Below are positions 46,271-60,038 of a DNA stretch of 64,000 nucleotides, in pieces. The notes beneath the pieces are model-generated. The model ran no database searches. It was given only the letters and a program-made list of their open reading frames with translations, and was not told the DNA's origin. Positions within the stretch are counted from its first letter, which is position 1. Every line of letters starts with the position of its first letter. The position numbers were made by a program, and so were the translations under genes. Origin of the DNA: Flammula alnicola (taxonomy: Eukaryota > Basidiomycota > Agaricomycetes > Agaricales > Strophariaceae); contig JADNRV010000135.1 in the NCBI GenBank assembly GCA_015499995.1, forward strand, positions 82,372-146,371. Direction: 5' to 3'.

Positions 46271-46988
46271 GCGTCAAGTTCCCACTCGCTGGCTTGCGTC
46301 GCGTCGTTTTCACAAGTATTCATACCTGGGAGTTGCTTTCTGTTCCAAAAATGAAATTGAGTATTCCAGTTCAATCGAAAACCTGTTGATTAACATACGT
46401 TTCTTGGACAGCGGACTCAATCATGGGCAGTTTGAGATGTGTATGAAGCAGTGGAGTGCAGGTCGCACTTTCTCACAAGATGGATGATTTGGGGACTGGA
46501 CTCGGAGGGAGGGAATTTCAGATGACAGTAGACCCAGACGTGCGACTTAATAGGAGCTAGTAAAATGACTACACGCCGTGAACACGATACGACTCTCGAA
46601 CATGAGGCTTCCATCCGATTTACTAACGTCAAATGTTAACAGCATGATGTACGAGGTCTTCCAGGTCTTGGGGCCACGGTTGAAATGTTTGGATAGAAAA
46701 ATACAATTGAAGCAGAATTCAAATCGAAGAGCTCGAGGAAGCGGCGAGGTCAGAGTTCAACGAGATGCCCTGCTATTTGTTCGTATTTATCTCAAATAAA
46801 TACGAAAATCAGTGCTCCTCCGCGACTATCCAACCGCGACCAGTATTGGAGTACTTGCCCAATCTACACCCCCCGACGTGTAGGGTTCCCAGGCCCCTCT
46901 CTAGGAACTTCAGCAACACAGCCCAAAAGTACTAAAATACCCTACATAATTTCTACCGCCGTATACCACCGACCCGTCACAAAGCCAC
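46271..46988. other. Intergenic, no gene seen
   Basis: About 700 bases between the second GTPase and the ribosomal protein gene, whose promoter must lie at the right end. Frames such as 46578-46799 have no recognisable content. Confidence 0.45.
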
Positions 46989-47400
46989 ATGGCCGCTTTC
47001 GTGGCCCCCTCTCGTCTGGCGGCCCTCACAAAGCTGCGTTGCAGCATATTCCAAACATCATACAACCCCGAAAGTCTGCGAACCGGTGCCAAGTACCTGC
47101 GGCGGCGTCTGCGCGGCCCGTCGATGGTTGGGTACTATCCCGAGTCATTCAACATCCCGCAGATCATCCGGAAGTATAAGGAGCTGGAGATGGTGGATGA
47201 CAACGAAGAGGAGCGTTTGATTGACGTTATGGACCGAAAGAAGAGGGGAAAAGGCGCGCCGAAGAAGGCGAAGGCGAAGGGTGCGTACTTCTTTTGGACA
47301 TCTCGTTTCTGTGAAACGGTGTTGGCGTGGATGCTGATGTCTTTTCTTTTCATGTTTGACGTTTCCAGAGGACAGCAGGAGGTTGAACAAGAGGCGGTGA
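46989..47400 (+). CDS. RSM27: Mitochondrial small-subunit ribosomal protein S33 (RSM27)
   Basis: Component of the mitochondrial small ribosomal subunit. Two exons, 46989-47280 and 47369-47400, give 107 residues from ATG 46989. The family signature is clear: SRLAALTKLRCSIFQTSYNP, RTGAKYLRRRLRGPSMVGYY and the basic end KKRGKGAPKKAKAKEDSRRL. The 88-base intron has a GTGCGT donor and CCAG acceptor, and the second exon only adds EDSRRLNKRR. The length is normal for the family. It has its own promoter and converges on the hypothetical gene to its right. No damage. Confidence 0.92.
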
Positions 47401-47975
47401 AAGTGTTGGTCTGTCTCCGAGACTTGGAGAACGGGCGAGCGCAAGAAGCGCAATGCAGGCAGGCAGTGTCCATGTCTTCCGCTTCTAGAGATATGTCTAT
47501 TCTTGGCAGATTTCGCAAATTATCCTTTTCAGTCTTAGTCGTACTAGAAACCTCATCAGCTATCATCTCTTGGAAGGTTGTTTCCAAGCTCCAACATCTT
47601 GTAAAACCCACGACCATCCTGTGCGTCGTCGTGTGTTTTTCCTGACTGATTTTATTCGAAATCAAAAATCATGATCACTCTCGAAACATCAAAGCTTTGC
47701 ACACTGAGAACCAGGAGCTCCTCCTTTCTCACCAGCGCTATTCTTCGCGCGCTTTTGGTTGGCTTCTAATACTTATGTTTGAAATCGAGATTAAATGATC
47801 TAATAACTTTGATGGTCGGTCGTTGCCAGTTCATACAGATGGTTTCATCATATTCGTGTTCGCTGCATTTCTGCTGAAGTTCGAGCTAGGACACTGTACG
47901 CTAAAATTCCTGTCTTTCGTAATTCCATGGCCGGATGTTGGTATATGTAAGCTGGTATTTGAGGGTCTACAGGCT
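47401..47975. other. Convergent intergenic region
   Basis: This holds the 3' ends of the ribosomal protein gene and of the hypothetical gene on the minus strand. No further gene is seen. Confidence 0.5.
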
Positions 47976-49740
47976 TCAAGGAATTCTCCACATCGCGATG
48001 CCACTTCTATCAGCGTCCAACTCCTTCTTTGCTTCCTTGCTCGCTTTGGTTCGTATCGCTGCGGCAACGAGGAGAGTGACCGCATCTTTGAGAGCCTCCT
48101 TCGCGTGGACACCGTCATCACCATTGGCAGTGTCGTCTTTCTGCGGTTCTGCCAAATCCACGATGTTATTGGTCGATCCAGCAGCCTCAGCAACCGAGAT
48201 CTTCACTCTCTCCCAATCGACACACAAGTCAATATACTCGAAAATAACATCAACGATGCCTTCGAATTTTTCCGAGGCGCTGCGAATGCCATCGGTCGGG
48301 GGTAACTCGATCTCCCAAAGCTGCTCGAGCGTCAACCCATCCCACGCAACTAATGGCGCGCCTATCTTCACCGGAATGACGATGGCCGGGCATCCGTTGA
48401 GCAGAATGTAGTTTATAACGCTCTCAGAAGGCCGTGCGCTTAGTGTCCACACTTTGCGATGCGGTTTGAGCCCTACGACCAGGATGACCATTCTGCGCGG
48501 GGTCGGTGGCGGTGGCAGGGCCGTCAATGCCGGCTCTGGAGAAGGCGTTCGGGATCGGCTGAACACGTTAGAGATCGACGGAATGGATAAGCCGGATAAA
48601 CCCTTCCGGATCTCCTCCACGCTAATCGGTGCAGCTGGTTCTTTCTCCGGGACTTCTACTGGCGGAGGGGCGTCGCATAAAGCGATCACCAAAGCAGACT
48701 CGGCCAGTAGCGTTTCTCCCACCCTGTAGTCGCCTGTAACCACCCCGAAGCGAAAATGAGCACAAGTAGCTGCGATTTCTGCGCGACAAAAAAAGGTCAA
48801 TGTTTGACGTGCCTGATAAAAATGGACCATGACAGAAAATAATGTCAGGTTTCATGTTTCTCGGTATGATCGGTCGACGAGCGCTCGCGAACAAATAGGG
48901 AGAAAACCAGCCCTTTTCCACGGCAAGATAATCCTTGACGGCAGCGAAGAGAGACGTGTCTCTGTCGCCATTTTTGAATTGAAAGGAACAAGTAAATCAA
49001 CGGTGGCTTCGTCCTCGATAACGGGCAGCTTACGAATGCAAAGAGCTGCGATAGAAACCCAAGGCCGCATCTGATATGGTGTGTTTATACTTGAGCGTTA
49101 TCAGCAGCACTTTCACTGCTGTGGTTTCGAGTCTTTTGGAATGAATTGGCACAATCTTCTTGATTGTATGATCAAACACGAGGTCATTGGCGACCTTTGT
49201 GGTAAGGTCAAATCCGACATGGAGTCCAAGTTCCACTAGGATGGTGTCTCCGAGAGTGGTAACGACTATGTCGGACACGGGTCCCATCCTATTGAATGAA
49301 TGAAACAACATGTCAGTCAATTGAGTTCAGAATCTTTAAAGAACGAGAGAAAAAATGCACGAAAGGGATCGCGAGTATCAATAGAATCGAATAGTTGACA
49401 TACACCGGAGCAGCAACAGCTGCTATCCCTCCCTATCATGATTTTCGGATTAGTGGCTGAAGGTTAGAACATGGTTCACTTGGCCACGTTGGGAAACCAA
49501 GACTTACCGTGGCTGCGATCACCGTGTGCACAGCAAGGTCGCGGAATCGAATGCATGGTAAGAATAGCGGAGACGAGTCGCCCCACTGGAAAAACCGTCC
49601 ACAGGGAGAGGATGATCAAAATTATCGTTGAGCATGAAACAACTTTGCCAGCTTCACACACTCACAGGTGAGAGGCAAACGACATTGGTACCTGCCGCCC
49701 GCAAGGTTTCATAAGAGGACATAACAATCCTGCCAGTCAT
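47976..49740 (-). CDS. Hypothetical multi-exon protein
   Basis: I do not recognise the family. A long final exon (47976 to about 48780) is open for some 270 residues: FGVVTGDYRVGETLLAESAL, a Pro/Ser-rich linker (SRSRTPSPEPAL), RRMVILVVGLKPHRKVWTLS, SESVINYILLNGCPAIVIPV, WDGLTLEQLWEIELPPTDGI and a Lys/Ala-rich end. Upstream exon-like blocks with plausible splice sites are MGPVSDIVVTTLGDTILVEL (49290-49240), RLETTAVKVLLITLKYKHTI and MTGRIVMSSYETLRAAGTNV (starting at ATG 49738-49740). The composition and the intron pattern look like a real gene. The start is uncertain: further exons may extend to about 50107 (MPEASALGPIDPASIQEVNE). No catalytic motif is evident. Confidence 0.5.
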
Positions 49741-50107
49741 CGACTACATTGGGATGGATTGATTGTTAGTTTTGCCTGCGACCGTATTCCGGAAAAGAAG
49801 CCATCAAAGCAACTTCCTCCACCCGGAAGGGCAGAGAACGTGGTCATGATGCGGGCTGATAAGAAGGCTGTTCGGAAGACTACTACTGGGGTGTTCCGGC
49901 GCTCCGAGCTGCGATCCGAGCATGGTCTTAGTACTGGCGGACACGAGATCTCCGGAACATGAAAGGCACGAAACGAAAGTAATAATAATTCAACTAGACC
50001 ACTCACTCCAACTAGCTTCCTTACAATCCATGGCGCGGCCTTCTCTTCTTCGTTCACCTCCTGAATGGAGGCAGGGTCGATCGGTCCCAATGCTGAAGCC
50101 TCGGGCA

Positions 50108-50841
50108 TATCGGCGACGTCTGTTGGGTAGCTTGTTGCTTCTCCGTCCGTTAAGACTGGTTGTTGCGATTATTAGGAAGATGAAGAGATGTTTTGGAGAT
50201 AATAGTCTGGTTAATCAAGGATGAAGATGATCAAGATTGGATTAGGCGGTTATTGATCACGATCATGATCAGGACGCTTGTTTGTTTTATTTTTAGCAGC
50301 CCCGAAACATACGAACTGGCCGACACTGAGAGGACTCAAGTAGTACTCAAGTGTCCCAACACTGAGCGGTGAATAAAAGCTTCAAGTGATCAACGCGATG
50401 CGCGGGTGGGCGTGTCAAGTTTTCAATCATGGTCCACAGAGTTTACAACTTGTGACATGGACACACTGTGCCCATGTTGCAGCGCCATAATTACTCTGGA
50501 CCTGGCAATAATAACACATTTTGGCTTGAGATTCACAAATGTATAACTTTATCGTATCTGAACACTAATCATTGCCATCTCCCGAGTGCGAGGCGTTGAG
50601 ACCTTGTTACTCCTACAATCATACTACGCCAAGAAGCCACTGCAACATCCATGGCACTTCCAGACCTCTCAGCTTCATGAGCTGATATGTCCCTGCCTGC
50701 CCCCGAGAGCATTAAATAAAGACTCTGTTGAACGAATCACCGAAACATCCACTCATTAGGACGTTGAAGATCCCATTCTCCCGTCTATTTTGGCGAGGGC
50801 TCGTTGAGGCCGTCGATGAGTACGGGTATTCCACTATGCAC
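50108..50841. other. Intergenic, no gene seen
   Basis: DNA between the possible 5' end of the hypothetical gene and the 3' end of the SAHH gene. No coding or repeat structure was recognised; it must include the SAHH 3' untranslated region. Confidence 0.5.
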
Positions 50842-52747
<1,906 letters not shown>

Positions 52748-52955
52748 TTTTGAGTGAGAAATAGAGGATGGGAGTAAGTGGATGAAGAGAAAGTTGATTA
52801 AACATTTCGTGGTCGAACGTTTTTGTTTTTTGTCCACGTGATGGTGTGGGGGTTGCCGACATCGATTTGATTAGGTAAACACACATGGAAGTCTTTCGTT
52901 GTTGCCCTCTACAGCCCGTTGCAAAGTTTCTCCTCGACGCGACTGCTTTTTGCAC
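52748..52955. promoter_or_regulatory. Bidirectional promoter between SAHH and SOM1
   Basis: Only 208 bases separate the divergent start codons of the two genes, so both 5' untranslated regions and promoters are packed here. A GTCCACGTGATGG block with a CACGTG E-box (52835-52840) lies in the middle and is a candidate site for a bHLH factor such as a Cbf1-like regulator of sulfur-amino-acid genes. That is an inference from the motif alone. Confidence 0.5.
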
Positions 52956-53424
52956 ATGACATTCGCCCCGGACCATCCACAGCCTGAATGTCGTATCGCA
53001 GAGATCCTCCAGCACACCTGCGAACTGACAACCAGTCGCAAGGGCGCACCGACTTTCCAATGCTTCCCTATTCTTCGTATTCTGAAAATGTAAGCCCCAC
53101 AAACAGCGTGTCAGTGTTTGTTGATTATCGAAGTTGGCCGCCCGATATAGCTGCACGGGTCAGCCTGCCGTTGAAATCACAAAGTTTGTCAATGTGAATG
53201 TGACGAATGGACAGATCGAAATACCCCCAGGCTTCAAGTAAGTAACGGGACGTGAATATCCTCGTTTTTATTCTAAAAGCTGCAAAAACCTTAGGAGCGA
53301 TTCTATTAAAGGTCGTCCATGGAGAGAAGTAGTCCGCTACGATGGTCCCGAGGAATTTGACGAGGCGCAGTTCCCGGATCAAAGTATAGGTAGTTCAGAC
53401 TGGCACTCGTCCAAATCTCTGTAA
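52956..53424 (+). CDS. Mitochondrial export protein SOM1-like
   Basis: SOM1 assists the inner-membrane peptidase that matures proteins of the mitochondrial intermembrane space (yeast knowledge). Three exons, 52956-53089, 53151-53237 and 53295-53424, give 116 residues from ATG 52956. The pattern is that of the fungal SOM1 family: ECRIAEILQHTCELTTSRKG, then APTFQCFPILRILKICTGQP and AVEITKFV, with cysteines at the family positions (C before RIAE, HTC, FQCFP, KIC). The end GRPWREVVRYDGPEEFDEAQ is basidiomycete-specific as far as I can tell. It is divergent from SAHH over a short shared promoter. No frame damage. The family call rests on the short Cys pattern and could be a related twin-Cys mitochondrial protein. 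Confidence 0.72.
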
Positions 53425-54161
53425 CGCGCAGAGAGTCTACAGCTATGCATAGGCGCCTCCAACAATGGCGGTAAAGAAACAGCCATTGCACAATACTACT
53501 GTTTTCCAAAATTAGGGAGAGGCTGCTCCGAGCCCCTTAATTAAGGCGAGCGAGACACCATCTCACATTCAATTGAAGCCCACCACATAACTTTTGTGCC
53601 TGTCTTGATTCAAGTTGTATGAAGCTATCTCTCCGGCGAGACAAAGATACTGAACCTTGTAGAAAAAAACTCTAATTCTTAACTATCGTAGACTCCGACG
53701 TTTACGATGAGAGGAAAACTAGCCATAAGTATTGCGGGTCCGTGGCACGTATGTAGCAAGACTTCAAGATTAGTGAAGGAAGAATTTGATCCGGTCGAGC
53801 AGCGACGAGCCGGAGACACTGTCAGCCACAGGTTGCGCTTTTTGCCAACGACATCAAGGATATCAAAACACTGAAACAAGATGAAGCCAGCATTTCGGGA
53901 TCGCGGCCTCTTTGATTTGATCAACCTTCGCCTAACAAAGTTTATGCCATCAGATCTGACTAGGTCCGATTTGCGTCTCCTACAGTATCCTGCCTCACAG
54001 CCTTGCTACTGGAGGATCTTCCCAAGATCTTCCAAGTCGCTATGTTTTGCGAACCACCTTCACGACATCAGAGCTAGGCGAGTATTCCATCGATCTTGAA
54101 AATTATCCCTCAGTCAAAAACCCTGTTGCTACTGTTTCTCCCTTTGCACTGCCTATTGATC
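53425..54161. other. Intergenic, no gene seen
   Basis: 3' end of the SOM1-like gene, then the promoter side of the next gene. Short frames (for example 53881-54099) show no recognisable family. Confidence 0.5.
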
Positions 54162-55589
54162 ATGGATCCCAAATTCCTTGACTATCTCCTAGACAGACCG
54201 ACGCAAATAAAAGAGGAGTTTCACGAACATAATCTCTCATTAATCAGTCCCCCCATTACTCCCTCCCCCTCCTCTCTTCCGTTGCAGGGTGTGTCTTCGT
54301 CAACGACGTCGCGTCGAAAAGGTTCCATATCTTCCGCGGCTGGGCCAAAACGTCCGAGACCCTATCCTGCAATCAACCGCCACACTAATTCACCTCGAGA
54401 AGAATTTGGCATAATGTCCTCTACAACCTTCGGAACATGGAGTCACACCGGAGCCAGAACTGGCCACGGCCGATCCCATCCCCCCGTTGAACGCAGGTCA
54501 TCCGACGGCGAGGATCAGACTGCCTACTCACTTGGGTCCCAGTTTATGCATGTAAGTGGCATGTCTATTTACTCTACCATCCAACGTTCTCATTACCTAC
54601 AGGAGTCCTATCCGGCTAGCTCTAGCCTCACTGGCGCCATGGGCGATGCCAACATGGCGTCGCACTCAAGACAGTCAAAGTCTCCTGCATCGTCCAACAG
54701 CGGGAGTGTCTACGCTGGCAACATGCAACAACATCATGACCTGACATGGAACACCTCTTCTCAAATACCGACGAACATGACGATAGCTATGAACAACTCG
54801 GCTTATCCGGGCGTGCCCGGACATGGAGGCCTGTCCTTCCCCGTGAACAACACGAACCACCTCGACATCTCGGCAATGAACGACTTTACTACGTCACGAA
54901 ACGTTTCTCCGGAATCTCTTTCACCTCACTCTCCTTATGGCCAAGCCAACAGTCATATGCTTACACAGCAAGTTAGTGGCGCGATGGGTTTCCCCGGACC
55001 CTCGATGAATCAGTACCCTTCATCCCCTCAGGGTGGCAGAAGCGAGGCGGACACGATTCGTTATCTCCAACGCCGCGTCCACGAACTAGAACAAGAATGC
55101 AGACGCGCCAAGACAGCAATATCTCTTGGTAGTGCTTCAGGACTCCCCAATACGCCACCCTCTGCCCCCTTCCAGGCCCAATGGAAAGCCCGCACCGATG
55201 CACGCAAGAAGATATTCTGCTCTCTCAACCGCGCAGGAAACGCCCTCTGCTCTTGGCACGATTCGCGACGCGAACGTCGCGTCTATCCTCCGAGGCACGC
55301 CCCCCAAGGCTATCTCAACTGTGGCTGCTCGTACGAGGAAGCCCTGTTTGAAGAGAGCCTTTCTCGCCATGGAGTTGGTAGTTATCACCCAGGAGAGAAC
55401 GTGCGGATGGACCCGGCATTGCGCAACCCGCTCTTGCGACTGCTCAAGGTGCGCTACGGCTACAAGGACGGTGACTTTGACCATGACCCTCTTACCGAGA
55501 ATTGGAATGAGGGAGAGTCACCCCTTGCATGGGAGCAAAAGGCTCAGTCCGGTCAACTCCTTCGCCGACGCACTGAAAATGCCCACTGA
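54162..55589 (+). CDS. Conserved basidiomycete protein with a Cys/His-containing C-terminal domain
   Basis: I do not know the function. I choose ATG 54162 (MDPKFLDYLLDRPTQIKEEF) over the upstream in-frame ATG 54096, because the stretch between them is untypical. The N-terminal 300 residues are Ser/Pro/Asn-rich and disordered. A 51-base stretch at 54552-54602 has a GTAAGT donor and a CTACAG acceptor and is a multiple of three, so it is probably an intron read through by chance. Near 55060-55120 a short coiled coil (IRYLQRRVHELEQECRRAKT) precedes a folded-looking domain: RKKIFCSLNRAGNALCSWHD, RHAPQGYLNCGCSYEEALFE and MDPALRNPLLRLLKVRYGYK. The domain's Cys and His spacing could bind a metal. A nuclear or DNA-related role is possible but unproven. 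It converges on the GST gene. Confidence 0.7.
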   Translation: MDPKFLDYLLDRPTQIKEEFHEHNLSLISPPITPSPSSLPLQGVSSSTTSRRKGSISSAAGPKRPRPYPAINRHTNSPREEFGIMSSTTFGTWSHTGARTGHGRSHPPVERRSSDGEDQTAYSLGSQFMHVSGMSIYSTIQRSHYLQESYPASSSLTGAMGDANMASHSRQSKSPASSNSGSVYAGNMQQHHDLTWNTSSQIPTNMTIAMNNSAYPGVPGHGGLSFPVNNTNHLDISAMNDFTTSRNVSPESLSPHSPYGQANSHMLTQQVSGAMGFPGPSMNQYPSSPQGGRSEADTIRYLQRRVHELEQECRRAKTAISLGSASGLPNTPPSAPFQAQWKARTDARKKIFCSLNRAGNALCSWHDSRRERRVYPPRHAPQGYLNCGCSYEEALFEESLSRHGVGSYHPGENVRMDPALRNPLLRLLKVRYGYKDGDFDHDPLTENWNEGESPLAWEQKAQSGQLLRRRTENAH

Positions 55590-56086
55590 TATCCCATTCA
55601 CTTTGCCATCGGTCTCCATTCGTATCGTTTTAAAGGTTTGCTCGTTCATTACTGTATTACCACGCTGGTTCTGTCTTTCACACCTGTAGCCCTAGCTTTC
55701 TCCACATTGCCGGTCACTGCCCGTTCATGTCCATTTTATTCCTACCTTACAGCCACTAATACTTTAAAATGATATCTTTAGCATATCACTTATTCGTCCC
55801 TCGTTCTTTCTGTAGCACACAGTCCTTTCTTTCGCACAGTAACATATCCACTTTATTGTTTTGGTTTTATACAGTGTAGCATATTCGTGCAGGCTATTCA
55901 TTAATACCTGGCTTCTTTCCTCATCTCTGCCTGTATTTATATCTTGCATATTTAATATCATTATAGATGTTCATACTACAACTATGATTCTGAATTCCTT
56001 CCTCAGAGTTTCGCATATGAGTATTCTCCCCCTTTGCTGAGAGCCTACATACGAATAGTAAGTTTAATTGGACCACGAAACTTGGC
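55590..56086. other. Convergent intergenic region
   Basis: Pyrimidine- and T-rich DNA holding the 3' ends of the two flanking genes. No gene or repeat seen. Confidence 0.5.
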
Positions 56087-57118
56087 TTACACAGATTTGA
56101 CCGGACATACCGCTTTATAAGCTTCCCTAGAGTGCGCCCGGTCAACCCTCCTTGAAAGTTCTAAAATAAAGTGGAAGATTGCTTACCGCTCATGGATGGC
56201 CCTGACAAATTCCTTTATTTTAGGACCAGCCACTTGGGGGGCGTCCACAACGATTACCTCCAGAGGGAATGCCATCTGGTAATCTGCAGACTTTGCACAG
56301 GAGTCAGCTCCATTTTATTTGAAACATTTCGGAACGAAAAGCCTTTTACGCACTGTAGGTTCCTGCCCTCCGGCGAAGAAGACGGATGTGGACTTTTGAA
56401 GATGGGTTTCAATCTGTGTCCAGGCTCATGTAAATATTCGATTTCGACGCATGGACTCCGAGTTGACTTCACCATCGTCAAGTGTTTCTCCATTTCCGGC
56501 TGAACGAGTTGCTTGTTGAGTTGACTGAATATCATGTTTACGAAAGGTCGGATGAGGAAAGGCGACCGTTTGGGTATCAAGTCAAAGGTAATTTTCTGAA
56601 CTATGACCGGCATGAGAGAGCCTTCCGCATAATGACTAACTAAAAGAAACAAGAAATTCAAGTGTGATTGAGTAAACGTCCATCAAACGATTTGCGCTCC
56701 GGCTTACAGTAAAGGTTATCAAGATAGCCAGAGTCCGGTGGAACGCCCTTTCCATTGCCGTACTTTGTGATGACGTATTCTAGCGGGAATCCATGTTATT
56801 TACTATACGGGTTTCACAAGCAGGTCCTAGAAAATACACACCAACGATAGCACCACTTTCGGCGAGGGTGACATCGCCGTCCGTAATAACTGGCGACTTT
56901 CCAAGAGGACTAATTGCCAGTAATTCGGGAGGTGCCTGTTGCTCTGGCGTTCTCTCGTATTTCTTGATTTCGTATGGGACACCTAATTCTTCCTACACGT
57001 AGTTCAGTGTCAATCATTCACGGGCACCGCGCAGGCTGTGTAAATGAAACGATAGACGCACAAGTAACCATAGAATCCGTTGAGAACGCGAATTATTAAG
57101 ATGGTGGACAATCAACAT
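56087..57118 (-). CDS. Glutathione S-transferase
   Basis: Cytosolic GST (GTT1-like branch), conjugating or reducing electrophiles with glutathione. The start is ATG 57116-57118 (MLIVHHLNNSRSQRILWLL, exon 57062-57118). The thioredoxin-like domain follows: EELGVPYEIKKYERTPEQQA, ISPLGKSPVITDGDVTLAES and AIVEYVITKYG, where the S-P-L-G-K-S-P/ES motif binds glutathione. The alpha-helical domain has HYAEGSLMPVIVQKITFDLI, KRSPFLIRPFVNMIFSQLNK, FFAGGQEPT, DYQMAFPLEVIVVDAPQVAG and ends EAYKAVCPVKSV with the stop codon at 56087-56089. About five introns of 50-60 bases; the splice at the FFAGGQEPT block follows family conservation. The frame is intact. It is divergent from KAR5 over 507 bases. Confidence 0.9.
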
Positions 57119-57625
57119 AGTTTCAGCCTGGTAGTTTCAGCGAATGACTTGATAAATTCGAGGAGAGAATGGGGAGAGGAGCAAACTTCGATTTGACTTG
57201 GATGCTTTTCAATGATTTGGAAGCACTGGTTGAGCGCACCTTGTGACTCGGAGGATGACATTGACAACGGCTTCAACGGCCGCGCGTGTTAACTACTAGT
57301 ATACGGTAATTCCAGTTGCCTGCCTGCTTCTCGTGTGAAGATGCATATGGATCCATATGGGTGCATTCTGAGCACAGCTTCGCTGGCTTGTCTTTGGGAT
57401 TTGAGAAAACTAGCTGGGCTACGAGACAAATTGCTGAAATGTAGACGGAGATTGTAGAATTCGAACTTGGCCATCAATGTTTGTTGCAAATGGCATCGCA
57501 ATGATCATCAAATACTGACATTTCTTGGCGACGCATCCGGACTCCGTACGAATCTTGAATCTCTTGCAAGTTGGACCTTAGAAAAAAAGTTTCTGCTCTG
57601 GTGTCGACACATCCTCATTCTAATC
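57119..57625. promoter_or_regulatory. Shared upstream region of GST and KAR5 genes
   Basis: The two genes diverge from this 507-base stretch, which must hold both promoters. An upstream open frame (about 57259 downwards, MSSSESQGALNQ) could be an alternative GST 5' exon but lacks family support. No specific binding site is claimed. Confidence 0.45.
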
Positions 57626-60038
57626 ATGATTGTGTTGCTGCCTGTTCTGTTAATGAGTGTCGCACCTTTACGGGGCTGTCTTGGATTCTCGTGGCCAAGA
57701 AAAGCGAATGCTGTCGTCAAAATTGGAAGCGCTGAGGCTGAGGGACTTGGGAACATAGGTACGTCTGAATTTTTTTCTTAAAATTCCCTGTCGTCTAATG
57801 TGCCCGACTATGAGAATCTCTTCTGAGTGAAGAAGACGCGACTTCCTTGCGCATAAATTATGGTACAATCCCTCATCTTTCTATATGCACGACAACATCT
57901 CCGAGCATCATGGTTTTAGAGGCACTACAATCCTCGCATAAACCTGATTGTTTTAAGAAAGCCGCGAAACTTATCCATATCCACTGTACGGAATTGGGTA
58001 TGGATGAAGACGCAAGAGTAAAGGGTAACAAGAAACGTTCGGCTGTGGCTATCATTTTAACGCGTCTCATTCTGAAGCTGCCATATCGATGACACTATGC
58101 GAAGTAGCGACGGCTAAGCACCATTCGCTCCCTCTGGAGTGTCGTCCGTTCTCGCTTGACGATACGTATGCAAGAAAGGACATCTCTCCGCAAATGCAAG
58201 GCGAATGCGTCGAGTAAGGCTTGACGGACTAAAAATTCTCATAATCTCGATTTAAAAAATCTCCTTAGCTCCCTTGCACGAAGTGCTCAATTCTGGTCCA
58301 GCTATTCGGGCTATCTACGAGAAGTCCGTGCGTTATCCCTTTTCTTTGGTCCTTTCGCGCATATATTCAAGGAATAATGGATATACAGCTCAGCTTTGCC
58401 ATGCTTTTCGCCGATGGAATGATATTGGTACGTTCATCATTTCTTTTTCTGTGGATGGAGTTTAACTCTGTGCACTAGATCTGGCCCGGGATATCTACTA
58501 CAACGCCACTGTAGAAAAGATTGCTCTCATACGCTTTGTCGTCGACCGGGAGATAGCCTCAGCAAAGCACTCAGAGGATTGGGCACAAAGATCCATGGTA
58601 AGCCTATTCCTCAAGTTGATCACATTTCCCGTTTATTGAAGCATGTACGGGAAGGAAATGCAACATCTAATATTCGAGATGAAAAGCCTCTCAGAAAGGC
58701 ATCAATCGGGCACAGATAAGTTCATTCTGCAACTCAAGGACGAAGTCAACAATGTTCGTCGCTTCCCTGTTTTATGAAGATCGAGCATCTCGCCTGATTC
58801 TATTCCGAATTTTCCGTAGATCCTACAACATTTCTGGAGTACGGCACATCAAATGCTCTCTCGGAGGGAAGAAGCAGACGTCCAGTCTATTGCTCGAGTG
58901 AGTATCTTCTTGTTTTAGGTTCCCTTCCACATGGAGCTGACTCCATGGTCAGGTAGAACTCGCTCTGGACAATGTTGTTCATAGCGTAGGGCTTTACAGT
59001 CATGCGCTCATCGACCGACTTATTTTCTGACCCTTCTCTTCTCCATGCTTTGTAGCATTCCAATGGTTTAAGCGAACATCTTAATTCCCTGCATCTTGCG
59101 CTCGCTTCTCGGTTTGACAGTTTACTTTCTGGCCACGAGGCTGGTTATCAGCGGCTGGATCAATTCCTCGTAAATCAAAGATTGCGTTAATCGCTTATTT
59201 GCCATGGCTTGACATTGATGACCTAGTTGACGATCCAAGCACGTTGGATGGAACTCGGTACGGACTTCAATGAAATGAAACAGGTCGGCGTTCACCTTCT
59301 CTGCAGTACTCGTTCTCAAATTCATCCACCCCAATGGTTATAGTCCATCCTCCAGCTTTCCGATCAAGTCGCACAAACATCCGAAAGCCTTCAGATGTCG
59401 ATACGCGAGACAAGGAATATTCGGGTCATTCAAGCTGAAGCATCGGTTGCAGCGTCTGACCTTGTCAAAACTTTGCATCACTTAACTGAAACTGCTAACA
59501 CGGAGCTTGACAAGATTAACGGGTCTGCGCATCTTATCGGACAGCACCTCAAGATCCAAACACAACCTGCTAGTCAACATTGGAAGAGCTGGATAATGCA
59601 GCTATTGGAGCTGATATATCGGGGTGAGTTTGACGTTGTTGGATGGATCAGCTGTCACTCAAAATTTTCCGTCTTTTCTTAGCTGACCCAGGTTCTTTCT
59701 CATACCTCGAGCGGCTATTCTCGTTCCGGTTACTGCTGTCAATTCTCAGTTTCAGCTGGATTGTGTTTCGGGCCGTTTTCTCTGCGGTGGTGGTGAGCGA
59801 TATACCCGGTGTGGCCTGTGGAATTTTTTGCTCATTTTGATGAATCAGACTATCTTCATGATTCTGTTTTTTGCGACACGAAACATCGTCGTGCAAAAAT
59901 CGGCGCGCGTCCTTTCGTCTGTGTTGCACTCGTGAGTCGGTTATATGATATCCGATGGAATCTTGTTACAGCAAACTTGAAGCTCGATCTCGTCGATCTC
60001 TCCAACTGAGCAACTGCGATTCAAGAACAAGGATCTAA
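57626..60038 (+). CDS. KAR5/THT1/GEX1-type nuclear fusion protein
   Basis: Membrane protein of the nuclear envelope needed for nuclear fusion after mating (KAR5 in yeast, THT1 in fission yeast, GEX1 in plants). The start is ATG 57626 with a signal peptide (MIVLLPVLLMSVAPLRGCLG). The Cys-rich domain follows: HKPDCFKKAAKLIHIHCTEL, RVKAAISMTLCEVATAKHHS, LPLECRPFSLDD, SLARSAQFWSSYSGYLREVP and QLCHAFRRWNDI. Next are long coiled-coil segments (ALIRFVVDREIASAKHSEDW and others up to about 59600), then two membrane segments (LLLSILSFSWIVFRAVFSAV at 59720-59790 and TIFMILFFATR near 59850) and a basic tail ending with TAA 60036-60038. About ten introns; the small exons in the coiled coil were only partly resolved. 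The domain order equals that of the family. No clear frame damage. Confidence 0.85.
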
